Below, piece after piece: positions 56,670-64,000 of a stretch of DNA of 64,000 bases. The DNA comes from an uncultured Prevotellaceae bacterium (GTDB lineage: Bacteria > Bacteroidota > Bacteroidia > Bacteroidales > Bacteroidaceae), in assembly GCA_946410305.1 (NCBI GenBank), contig CAMJZV010000005.1, positions 86,821-150,820 of the forward strand, written 5' to 3'. The notes under the pieces are model-generated. The model saw nothing but the letters and a program-made list of their open reading frames with translations, had not been told where the DNA came from and searched no databases. Position numbers and translations under genes: made by a program. Positions within the stretch are counted from its first letter, which is position 1. Each line of letters starts with the position of its first letter.

Positions 56670-58856
56670 CTAGAAGGCCTCCAGCAGCAGTACTCGACTC
56701 GACCAGTCGTTCTTCTTGCTCCATTCCGGCTCGTTGCGATAAGGCATCTCCAGTCCGTGGTTCATCAGATAGGCGCCACTGAAGGTCTTGCCCTCGATAT
56801 CCATCGGCTTCAGGTCTATGCGGTTTAGCTCGTGTACCTTATAATTCTTGTTGGCATCGAGACCAGCCATCTTGATGCGTGGCAGGTGTTCGTTCTGGAA
56901 CGACTCCGTCTTCCACCAGTAGAACACGGACTTCGTCTTCTGCTCGTTGACATACATCATAGAGGCCACGCCTACCTTGTCGTATGGAGATACCAGACGG
57001 TAGATGTCGCCAAACTGTACGATGGGACGAATCTGCTTGTACTCCTTGATGGCCTGACGACAGAGCGCTTTCTCATCGTCTGTCATGTTCTTGGGCTGTA
57101 TCTCCATGCCCAGACGTCCGCTCATGGCTACGTCGATACGGTATTTCATCGCTGTGGTGCGGAACACGGTGTGGTTGGGCGTTGCCGAGATGTGGCTGGC
57201 CATAGCGATAGCGGGGAAGAAGTAGCTGGTGCCCCACTGCATGTAGATGCGCTGCAGGGCGTCGGTGTTGTCACTCACCCAGAACTCGTCGAAGTAGGGT
57301 AGTACACCCCAGTTGGCACGACCACCACCAGAGGCACAAGCCTGGATGGTGACGTCAGGATATTTGGCACGGATGCGCTCGCAAGCCTTCTGCAAGCCAC
57401 GATGATACTCTATATACAGGTGGCTCTGGTCGTTCATGGTCAGATACTGTGAACCATGATTCAGGATAGGCATGTTAGCATCCCATTTGATATAATCTAT
57501 CTCCGGATATTTCGTCAGCAGGTCGTCGACGATGCTGAATACGAAGTCCTGCACCTTTGGATTAGAGAGGTCCAGCACCAGCTGCGTACCGCCACGACCC
57601 TGTACGGCGTCGCGCTTGGGCGCCTTGACAATCCAGTCGGGATGTTTTTCGTAGAGCTCGCTGACGCTGTTAGTCATTTCGGGCTCTATCCATATGCCAA
57701 ACTTAATGCCGTGCTTCTTGGCGTCGCGCAACAGTCCTTCGATGCCTTCGGGCAGCTTGTTCTTGTCGACCACCCAGTCGCCCAAAGAACTGTTGTCCGT
57801 CTTGCGCGGATACTTATCGCCAAACCAGCCGTCGTCCATCACGAAGAGCTCGCCACCCATCGAGGCGATGTCGCCCATCATCTGGTCCATGCCCTGCTGG
57901 TTGATGTCAAAGTAGACGCCCTCCCAGGAGTTCAGCAGAATCTTACGCTCCTTGTTGCCGTGTGCCAGCATGTATTTACGACCCCACTTGTGGAAGTTGC
58001 GCGATACACCTGACAGTCCGCACTTCGAGAAGCTCAGCGCTACCTTAGGTGTTGTGAATGTCTCGCCCTTCTTCAGGTGGTATTCCGAATTGTCTGGGTT
58101 GATGCCGGCAAAGAAGTAGTGGTATTCGGTATCGTCGGTGTCAATCTTCAACTGGAAGTTGCCACTATAGCAGAGAGCGGCACCAATGACGTCTCCCTTG
58201 TTCTCCTGACCCTTGCCGTCCAGTGAGAACATCATCTCTGCATGGTCGGTATGCGAGTTGCGCGTACCGTCTTTATTCTTGATTACCTTCTCGCCAGGCA
58301 GCACAGGCTCTTCTACGAGACGGGCCTCGTTAGCCCACGAACCGTAGAAATGCGACATCCACACGTTGCCGCGACGGATAGGCAGACAGATAGAGGCAAA
58401 CTGCGTCAACGTGACGGGTTTCGACTCACCGTTCTGTATCTCTGTCCACGTCTCTATCATGTCTTCATCGCTATATACCTTATAATATAAGGTGACAGTG
58501 GTCGGATACACGGGGTCCTTCATGGTGATACGGGTCACGTCGCCCTGCTGGTCACAGGCTGTGACGTAGACGGCTGTCGACATGTTGCCATCGGCATGCT
58601 TCATGGCCAGTGCAGCCTCAGCAGGAGTATTCAGTCCGTAGACGGGATAGGCATCCATACGTCCGTTGACGGGCATCTGCAAGTGTTGCAGGTCGTAGCT
58701 GCTCAGCTTTGAGCCGTAATACACGTACTGCGGCTGCTTGCCGTTTTCTACGTTCAGTACCATCGTGGTGTTCTTGGTCTGTAAGACCACCTGCTCAGCC
58801 TTGGCCATTGTTGTTGCCAGGCAAAGCGACAAGAGAAAAATCAATTTCTTTTTCAT
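56670..58856 (-). CDS. Secreted GH36 alpha-galactosidase
   Basis: A 728-residue enzyme with a signal peptide (MKKKLIFLLSLCLATTMAKA). It has the N-terminal beta-supersandwich of GH36, then the catalytic barrel. YIKWDAN holds the nucleophile Asp and FWVSDNTDALQR the acid/base Asp. LNSWEGVYFD, FVMDDGWFGDKYP and FGIWIEPEMTN are family motifs, and CASGGGR is the conserved sugar-binding region. It removes alpha-1,6-linked galactose, for example from raffinose-series sugars or galactomannan, in the periplasm. It overlaps the stop of rmuC by 4 bases. Confidence 0.94.
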   Translation of the reverse strand: MKKKLIFLLSLCLATTMAKAEQVVLQTKNTTMVLNVENGKQPQYVYYGSKLSSYDLQHLQMPVNGRMDAYPVYGLNTPAEAALAMKHADGNMSTAVYVTACDQQGDVTRITMKDPVYPTTVTLYYKVYSDEDMIETWTEIQNGESKPVTLTQFASICLPIRRGNVWMSHFYGSWANEARLVEEPVLPGEKVIKNKDGTRNSHTDHAEMMFSLDGKGQENKGDVIGAALCYSGNFQLKIDTDDTEYHYFFAGINPDNSEYHLKKGETFTTPKVALSFSKCGLSGVSRNFHKWGRKYMLAHGNKERKILLNSWEGVYFDINQQGMDQMMGDIASMGGELFVMDDGWFGDKYPRKTDNSSLGDWVVDKNKLPEGIEGLLRDAKKHGIKFGIWIEPEMTNSVSELYEKHPDWIVKAPKRDAVQGRGGTQLVLDLSNPKVQDFVFSIVDDLLTKYPEIDYIKWDANMPILNHGSQYLTMNDQSHLYIEYHRGLQKACERIRAKYPDVTIQACASGGGRANWGVLPYFDEFWVSDNTDALQRIYMQWGTSYFFPAIAMASHISATPNHTVFRTTAMKYRIDVAMSGRLGMEIQPKNMTDDEKALCRQAIKEYKQIRPIVQFGDIYRLVSPYDKVGVASMMYVNEQKTKSVFYWWKTESFQNEHLPRIKMAGLDANKNYKVHELNRIDLKPMDIEGKTFSGAYLMNHGLEMPYRNEPEWSKKNDWSSRVLLLEAF

Positions 58857-60289
58857 AAGGTCGTTTGGTTTGTATTATTGTTTTGGTTATCGTTTTCGTT
58901 ACCGTTTTCTGTCAGCATCAGGTTGGCGTCGGCATCGATGAACATCGAGTCATCCATCTCCTCCAGCGCCTTCTTTTTCTTGTTCTCACGGGCACCAGCC
59001 TTCAGCAGGTTCTTGGCGGCAGTGATGATGCTTGCACCACTCTCGGCGGTGGTAATCTTCAACTTCGCCATCTTCTTCAGGGTGTCGTTCATGCTGCTCT
59101 CCACGTCCATGAAGCGCAGACCGAAGTCCTGCACACGGTCGATGACGGTGTTGGCAGCATCCATCATGGCTTGCTGGTTCTTCAGCTGGCGCACCTGTGT
59201 CCACATCATCTCCAGCACGCGCAGATTCATATACATGGTCTGCGGACCGAGTATCATGACGCCCTCGTCGTAGGCTTCGCGCCATAGTGACGCATCGTTG
59301 AGCAGTGCCAGATTCAGTGCTCCCTCAATGGGCACATACATGATAGCAAAGTTCAGACGGTTGTAGCCCTCGGGCAGGTATTTGGTGTACTCCTTCTTGG
59401 CCAGACGCTTCACCTGTGCCCTGACGCTGTCTATGTGGGCCTTGAGATAGATGCTCTTCTCTGGTGTGCCGTCTTCGGCATTCATGTAGCGCTCATAGTC
59501 TGTTAGCGACATCTTCGAGTCGACCACCACGTGGCGGTTGTTGGGGAAATGCAGGATGAAGTCAGGAATCAATCCCTTGCCGTCGTCGCCCTTCAGTCCC
59601 TTGCCGCCCTTGTCGCGCAGCGTCTCCTGGGTGTCAAACTGCTCACCCTCCTTCAGTTCCAGGTCTTCCAGCAACTGCTTCAGCTTCAACTCGCCGAAGT
59701 TACCTTGCACCTTCACCTCTCCTGTCAGCGCACGCGTCAGGCGATCGGCCGTCTCACCGATTTCCTGACTCTTCTGCATATTGATCTTGATGGTCTCGTC
59801 CAGTCGTGTCAGCGCCTCCGTCTGCTGTTCCTTGGTCTTGTCGAGGGCTTCCTGCATGTCTTTCAGACTCTTCTGCAAGGGGTCGATAATCTTCGATACC
59901 TGCTCCTTGTTCTGCACGCCCAACTCTTCCTGGCGCATCTTCAGCACCTTCTCGGAAGTGGTCTGCATCTGCTCACGTATCAGGTCTAGCTGACTCTTCA
60001 CCTGCTCCTCGTTCATCTGCTTCATGGCAGCAATCTCGCGCTCGTGGGCTTCCTTGGTCAACTGCAACTGCTTCTCAAACGAGTCCTTGAGGGCGTCAAC
60101 CTGCTGGTCGTAGGCCACCTTCTGCATGTCCAGCTGCTTCTGTGCCTCTGTTTTCTGGGTGTCCAACTGGCGCAGATAGTTCTCGGCGTTACTCTTCTGC
60201 ACGTCACGCTCTGTGGTCAGCCTCATGATGTAGTAGGCCATGATGGCTACCACGATGATGCTTACAATTAAGATGATGATATAATACAT
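58853..60289 (-). CDS. rmuC: RmuC-family DNA recombination protein
   Basis: A 478-residue protein with one N-terminal membrane helix (IIILIVSIIVVAIMAYYIM), a long coiled coil (~30-170) and the RmuC domain, a PD-(D/E)XK-type nuclease-like fold. EVKVQGNFGELKLKQLLEDLEL, RHVVVDSKMSLTDYERY and FAIMYVPIEGALNLAL are conserved segments. RmuC limits inversions at short inverted repeats in E. coli, notable in a genome with many palindromes. The last ~25 residues are a low-complexity Asn/Gln tail (NGNENDNQNNNTNQTTL). A -7 TATATTTG lies on the minus strand at 60326-60319. Confidence 0.92.
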   Translation of the reverse strand: MYYIIILIVSIIVVAIMAYYIMRLTTERDVQKSNAENYLRQLDTQKTEAQKQLDMQKVAYDQQVDALKDSFEKQLQLTKEAHEREIAAMKQMNEEQVKSQLDLIREQMQTTSEKVLKMRQEELGVQNKEQVSKIIDPLQKSLKDMQEALDKTKEQQTEALTRLDETIKINMQKSQEIGETADRLTRALTGEVKVQGNFGELKLKQLLEDLELKEGEQFDTQETLRDKGGKGLKGDDGKGLIPDFILHFPNNRHVVVDSKMSLTDYERYMNAEDGTPEKSIYLKAHIDSVRAQVKRLAKKEYTKYLPEGYNRLNFAIMYVPIEGALNLALLNDASLWREAYDEGVMILGPQTMYMNLRVLEMMWTQVRQLKNQQAMMDAANTVIDRVQDFGLRFMDVESSMNDTLKKMAKLKITTAESGASIITAAKNLLKAGARENKKKKALEEMDDSMFIDADANLMLTENGNENDNQNNNTNQTTL

Positions 60290-60376
60290 TATTCTATCTA
60301 GTCTGATGCTTCAGGTTGCAAATATACGAATAATTATGCATTTAACAATGCTTTTTGACGATATTTATCGCAATTA

Positions 60377-60408
60377 TTTGGCAGAATGAGATTTTTTGAG
60401 TACTTTTG
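60377..60408 (+). promoter_or_regulatory. Promoter of the XRE-cupin gene
   Basis: -33 TTTG (60377-60380) and -7 TACTTTTG (60401-60408), 20 bases apart, 25 bases before the start. Confidence 0.75.
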
Positions 60409-60432
60409 CCTCCCAACATAATAATATAAGGT

Positions 60433-61017
60433 ATGTCCAATAATAATTTCGCAGTAGGATCTAAGATTAAAGGAATCAGGGAATCCAAGAATCTCTCCAT
60501 TGAGGAGATAGCAGAAAGTAGTGGTCTTTCAATAGACCAGATTTCTTCCATTGAGAACGGCCAGACGATGCCATCGCTGGGCCCGCTGATCAAGATAGCC
60601 CGTGCTTTGGGAGTGCGTTTGGGTACTTTCATGGACGATAACGACGCCCTGGGTCCTATTGTCTGCCGTGCAGAGGATAGAGAACGTGACAGCAGCATCA
60701 GCTTCTCTAATGGTGCTACGGATGCCCGCAAGCACATGGAGTATCACCCGTTGGCTCAGCAGAAGGCTGGTCGTCACATGGAACCGTTTGTCATCGATAT
60801 CAATCCTGAGGATGCTCCTGAATTCCAGCTCTCAGCACACGAAGGTGAGGAGTTTATCTACGTGATGCAGGGCGAGGTTGAGATTGTGTACGGCAAGGAT
60901 ACCTATACACTGAAAGAAGGCGACAGCATCTTCTATGACAGCATTGTGAAGCACCATGTACACGGCGCCCCAGGAAAGAGTGCAAAAATCCTGGCTGTGG
61001 TTTATATTCCGTTCTAA
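60433..61017 (+). CDS. XRE-cupin transcriptional regulator
   Basis: A 194-residue regulator with an N-terminal helix-turn-helix (IKGIRESKNLSIEEIAESSGLSIDQISSIENGQTMPSLGPLIKIARALG; quoted in part: NLSIEEIAESSGLS) and a C-terminal cupin (~120-190, AHEGEEFIYVMQGEVEIVYG, EGDSIFYDSIVKHHVHG). This class senses small molecules. It lies 56 bases upstream of the acyl-CoA synthetase on the same strand, so it probably regulates that gene and is transcribed with it. The spacer contains ATAACGT repeats. Confidence 0.9.
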   Translation: MSNNNFAVGSKIKGIRESKNLSIEEIAESSGLSIDQISSIENGQTMPSLGPLIKIARALGVRLGTFMDDNDALGPIVCRAEDRERDSSISFSNGATDARKHMEYHPLAQQKAGRHMEPFVIDINPEDAPEFQLSAHEGEEFIYVMQGEVEIVYGKDTYTLKEGDSIFYDSIVKHHVHGAPGKSAKILAVVYIPF

Positions 61018-61020
61018 AAG

Positions 61021-61055
61021 TCGTTATAACGTAATAACGTGATAACGTCATAACG
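61021..61055. repeat. ATAACGT tandem-like repeats
   Basis: Five near-copies of the unit (G)TAATAACGT/ATAACGT between the XRE-cupin and the acyl-CoA synthetase genes, another of the short intergenic repeat families seen in this window. Confidence 0.6.
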
Positions 61056-61073
61056 AAAAAAAAGAAGAAGAAA

Positions 61074-62795
61074 ATGGCAAAACTTGACATGGCAGGCAGA
61101 CCACTGCCAGACAGAACATATCCTGCTGAGACTGGAAGCGAAGGCTACCAGCTGTGGAAACGTACGCTCGGCGAATGGTTGGAATACTGGGCTGAGACGA
61201 CACCCGATAAGGAATACATTGTGTATAGCGACCGTAATCTGCGCTTTACCTGGAGCAAGTTCAACGAGCGTGTTGACAACCTCGCCAAGGGTCTGATATC
61301 CATTGGCGTGAAGAAAGGCTCTAACGTAGGTATCTGGGCTACCAATGTACCTGACTGGCTGACGTTCCTCTATGCTACTGCCAAGATCGGTGCCGTATTG
61401 GTTACCGTCAACACCAACTACAAGCAGAACGAGTTGGAGTATCTCTGTAAGGACTCTGACATGGAGGTGCTTTGCATCACTGATGGTACGTGGGACTGTA
61501 ACTATGTCGACATGACCTACACCATGCTCCCAGAGTTGAAGACCTGTGAGCGTGGCCATCTGAACAGCGAGCGCTTCCCCTTCCTGAAGAGCGTCGTCTA
61601 TATCGGTATGGAGAAATATCGTGGCATGTACAATACTGCAGAGTTGCTCCTGCTGGGACAGAATATCGAGGACGACACGCTGAACGAGATGAAGAAGAGC
61701 GTGAGCTGCTACGATGTCTGCAACATGCAGTACACCAGTGGTACTACGGGATTCCCTAAGGGCGTGATGCTGACACACTATGGCATAGCCAACGATGGTT
61801 ATTTCACGGGCGAGAATATGGGCTTTACGGCTGACGACAAACTCTGCGTCTGCGTACCCTTGTTCCACTGCTTCGGCGTCGTGCTGGCTACGATGAACTG
61901 TCTGACACACGGTTGTACGGAGGTGATGGTTGAGAAGTTTGACCCACTGGTCGTGCTGGCCTCTATCCATAAGGAGCGTTGTACTGCCGTCTACGGTGTA
62001 CCCACCATGTTCATTGCCGAGCTGAACCATCCCATGTTCGACATGTTCGACCTCAGTTGTCTGCGCACAGGTATTATGGCTGGTTCACTCTGTCCTGTCG
62101 AACTGATGAAGCAGGTCAGCGAGAAGATGTTTATGACCATTACCAGCGTGTACGGCTTGACAGAGTCGTCACCAGGTATGACACAGACCTGTCTGAACGA
62201 CACCTTCGAACAGCGTTGCACCACCGTTGGTCGTGACTTCCCGTTTGTCGACGTCAAGGTGCTCGACCCAGAGACGGGCGAGGAGTGCCCTGTGGGCGTG
62301 CAGGGCGAGATGTGCTGCAAGGGCTTCAACGTGATGAAGGGTTACTACAAGAATCCCACCGCTACCGCTGAGGTCATCGACAAGAACGGCTATCTGCACT
62401 CTGGCGACCTTGGTGTCAAGGACGAGCAGGGCTTCTATAAGATTACAGGACGTATCAAGGATATGATTATCCGTGGTGGTGAGAATATCTATCCACGCGA
62501 GATTGAGGAATTCCTCTATCACATGCCAGGCATCCGCGACGTACAGGTTGCTGCCGTTCCTTCCAAGAAATATGGTGAAGCCGTTGGTGCCTTCATCATC
62601 CTGGAGGAAGGTGCCACGATGACGCCTGAGGATGTGCAGCTCTTCTGTCGTGGTAAGATTGCCCGCTACAAGATTCCTAAGTACGTCTTCTTTATCGACC
62701 AGTTCCCACTGACGGGCTCTGGCAAGATTCAGAAGTTCAAGCTCAAGGAGATGAGTCTGGATCTCTGTAAGAAACTTGGTATCGAAGTAGTATAA
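61074..62795 (+). CDS. AMP-binding acyl-CoA synthetase
   Basis: A 573-residue adenylate-forming enzyme. Core motifs: [16 protein letters not shown] (phosphate loop), [47 protein letters not shown] and the C-terminal catalytic Lys in [12 protein letters not shown]. It activates a carboxylic acid to acyl-AMP and then to acyl-CoA, probably medium- or long-chain, in the cytoplasm. The length fits fatty-acyl-CoA ligases. It follows an XRE-cupin regulator and is followed after 6 bases by gltS, so all three may share a transcript. Confidence 0.93.
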   Translation: MAKLDMAGRPLPDRTYPAETGSEGYQLWKRTLGEWLEYWAETTPDKEYIVYSDRNLRFTWSKFNERVDNLAKGLISIGVKKGSNVGIWATNVPDWLTFLYATAKIGAVLVTVNTNYKQNELEYLCKDSDMEVLCITDGTWDCNYVDMTYTMLPELKTCERGHLNSERFPFLKSVVYIGMEKYRGMYNTAELLLLGQNIEDDTLNEMKKSVSCYDVCNMQYTSGTTGFPKGVMLTHYGIANDGYFTGENMGFTADDKLCVCVPLFHCFGVVLATMNCLTHGCTEVMVEKFDPLVVLASIHKERCTAVYGVPTMFIAELNHPMFDMFDLSCLRTGIMAGSLCPVELMKQVSEKMFMTITSVYGLTESSPGMTQTCLNDTFEQRCTTVGRDFPFVDVKVLDPETGEECPVGVQGEMCCKGFNVMKGYYKNPTATAEVIDKNGYLHSGDLGVKDEQGFYKITGRIKDMIIRGGENIYPREIEEFLYHMPGIRDVQVAAVPSKKYGEAVGAFIILEEGATMTPEDVQLFCRGKIARYKIPKYVFFIDQFPLTGSGKIQKFKLKEMSLDLCKKLGIEVV

Positions 62796-62801
62796 AAGAA
62801 A

Positions 62802-64000
62802 ATGACAGGAGTTCAACTGGATATGATACAGACAGCCGGCATTGGTGCTCTGGCACTCATCGTCGGCATGGTCTTAACACGAAAGGTTGCTTTCCTGCAG
62901 AAATTCTGTGTGCCATCGCCAGTAAGCGGTGGCATTATCTTTTCGCTGATTACCCTGGCACTGTATGACTGGTTCCATGTCGAGGTGGCTTTCGATGGCA
63001 CGTTGAAGGATGTCTTTATGCTGGCGTTCTTTACCAGCGTTGGTTTCCAGAGTGATCTTAAAGTCATCAAGAAGGGTGGCAAACCATTGATTGTCATGCT
63101 CACCCTGTTGGTTGTCATTATTGCTTTGCAGAACCTGATGCCAATAGGGATTACCCGCCTTATGGGGGTTGACGCTTTAATCGGCATGGCTGCGGGCAGC
63201 ATATCCATGACAGGTGGTCACGGCACAGCAGGCGGTTTTGCCTGCGTTCTTGAAAGCATGGGACTGCAAGGTGCAGGGACTATAGGCATGGCTGCTGCCA
63301 CTTTTGGCCTGATAGCAGGTTCTATGATTGGTGGCCCATTGGCAGAGCGTATTATCCGCAAGAAGTTGACGCATGAACAGATGCGACAGCAAGACGACGA
63401 GATAGACCCAGCCATGGCTGGTATCGAGAGCGATGAGGCGTCGCCAACGGGTCGTGCCAAGCGTGTCAGCACCAACGAACAGGAGTTCCAGCAGTATGCC
63501 AAGGCTACCTATTGCATCGTCTTTGTCATGGCGGGAGGCACCTTGATGAGTTGGCTGTTGGCCAAGACTGGTATCACGTTTCCTACCTATTTCGGTGCCT
63601 TGATATTGGCCGCTATCGCCCGTAACACCTTGGGATTCGTCAGCTACAAGGAAGATGGTAAAAGGGTGAGGGCAGACAAACTGCTTGACATGGAGCGTAT
63701 CATCAGTGTAGGCAACATCTGCCTGTCCATGTTCCTGGGTATGGCCATGATTTCCCTGAGGCTTTGGGAACTCCAGAGCCTGGCTCTTCCGCTGGTCGTC
63801 ATCTTGGTGTCACAAGTGCTGTTGATGGGGTTCTTTGCCTACTTTGTGGCATTCCCCCTGTTAGGTCGCAACTACGATGCTGCCGTCCTGTGTGCAGGAC
63901 TGTGCGGCTTCGGACTTGGCGCCACACCCAACGCCATGGCCAATATGAGTGCAGTATGTTATAAATACCGCTATACCGTCAAGCCCTTCCTCATCGTTCC
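62802..64000 (+). CDS. gltS: Sodium/glutamate symporter, partial
   Basis: Open from the ATG at 62802 to the window edge (399 residues so far). It has about ten hydrophobic helices. GHGTAGGF (glutamate carrier motif SMTGGHGTA) and the C-terminal GFGLGATPNAMANMSAV are the duplicated signature loops of the GltS family. An extra hydrophilic loop (residues ~190-230, QQDDEIDPAMAGIESDEASPTG) separates the two halves. It would import glutamate with Na+. It lies 6 bases after the acyl-CoA synthetase. The C-terminus is missing beyond the edge. Confidence 0.9.
   Translation, partial: MTGVQLDMIQTAGIGALALIVGMVLTRKVAFLQKFCVPSPVSGGIIFSLITLALYDWFHVEVAFDGTLKDVFMLAFFTSVGFQSDLKVIKKGGKPLIVMLTLLVVIIALQNLMPIGITRLMGVDALIGMAAGSISMTGGHGTAGGFACVLESMGLQGAGTIGMAAATFGLIAGSMIGGPLAERIIRKKLTHEQMRQQDDEIDPAMAGIESDEASPTGRAKRVSTNEQEFQQYAKATYCIVFVMAGGTLMSWLLAKTGITFPTYFGALILAAIARNTLGFVSYKEDGKRVRADKLLDMERIISVGNICLSMFLGMAMISLRLWELQSLALPLVVILVSQVLLMGFFAYFVAFPLLGRNYDAAVLCAGLCGFGLGATPNAMANMSAVCYKYRYTVKPFLIV

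Noticed and set aside
56647..56724. A longer MATE protein starting at 56724
   Set aside because: It would overlap the end of the GH36 gene by 55 bases; the Met at 56646 has a ribosome-binding site and gives a normal MATE N-terminus.

Overview
The window comes from a member of the Bacteroidales, most like Prevotella or a close relative (genus inferred, not proven). Nearly every transcription unit starts with the Bacteroidota-type promoter (-33 TTTG, 19-20 bases, -7 TAnnTTTG). The gene families also fit: DUF2723/GT117, DUF5686, DUF4738, a Reg_prop sensor, a BtuG-like propeller lipoprotein, secreted GH31 and GH36 enzymes, and a secreted protein ending in a short GxVYNLxGQ-type C-terminal tail. 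I found no rRNA, tRNA, CRISPR array, integrase or transposase.

Layout. 1-6430: vitamin B12 locus. A partial cobQ diverges from a cobalamin riboswitch with a terminator-like attenuator, which precedes btuB, a btuG-like gene, btuF and btuC; no ATPase (btuD) gene follows. 6567-7256: small secreted protein with a sorting-type tail. 7330-18913: minus-strand genes for a deacetylase, a DUF2723 protein, a YqaA/DedA protein, a membrane protein, purD, serB, a dipeptidyl-peptidase and a 23S rRNA methyltransferase with an Arg-Ser-Asp-rich tail. 19043-22836: sensor kinase and DUF5686 outer-membrane protein. 23045-30231: a sugar island of a LacI regulator with its own operator, a Reg_prop sensor without a phospho-acceptor histidine, and a GH31 alpha-glycosidase with an inserted PA14 domain.

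30232-38272 is the accessory part and is A+T-richer by eye. It holds a four-gene operon behind a long structured leader: a secreted caspase-like (C14) peptidase, two small secreted proteins of unknown function and an 859-residue TPR/Sel1 protein. The peptidase and the TPR/Sel1 protein end in the same C-terminal domain, and I consider this operon the best candidate for an undescribed system. Beside it lie an intact antitoxin-like gene fused to the end of a deleted PIN toxin, a toxin-first HigBA-type module, a ~290-bp imperfect palindrome, and duplicated hairpins flanking the module.

38273-52719: SSS symporter, porin, PerM/AI-2E protein, trmO, DUF4738 lipoprotein, HAD phosphatase, pgi, then a minus-strand unit of a flippase-like protein, a fused histidine kinase, pepD and a carboxylesterase. 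52740-55291: two short transcription units with nearly identical promoter regions flank pfkA and rsmA; one encodes a 30-residue peptide, the other looks non-coding. 55315-64000: MATE exporter, GH36 alpha-galactosidase and rmuC on the minus strand, then an XRE-cupin regulator, an acyl-CoA synthetase and a partial gltS.
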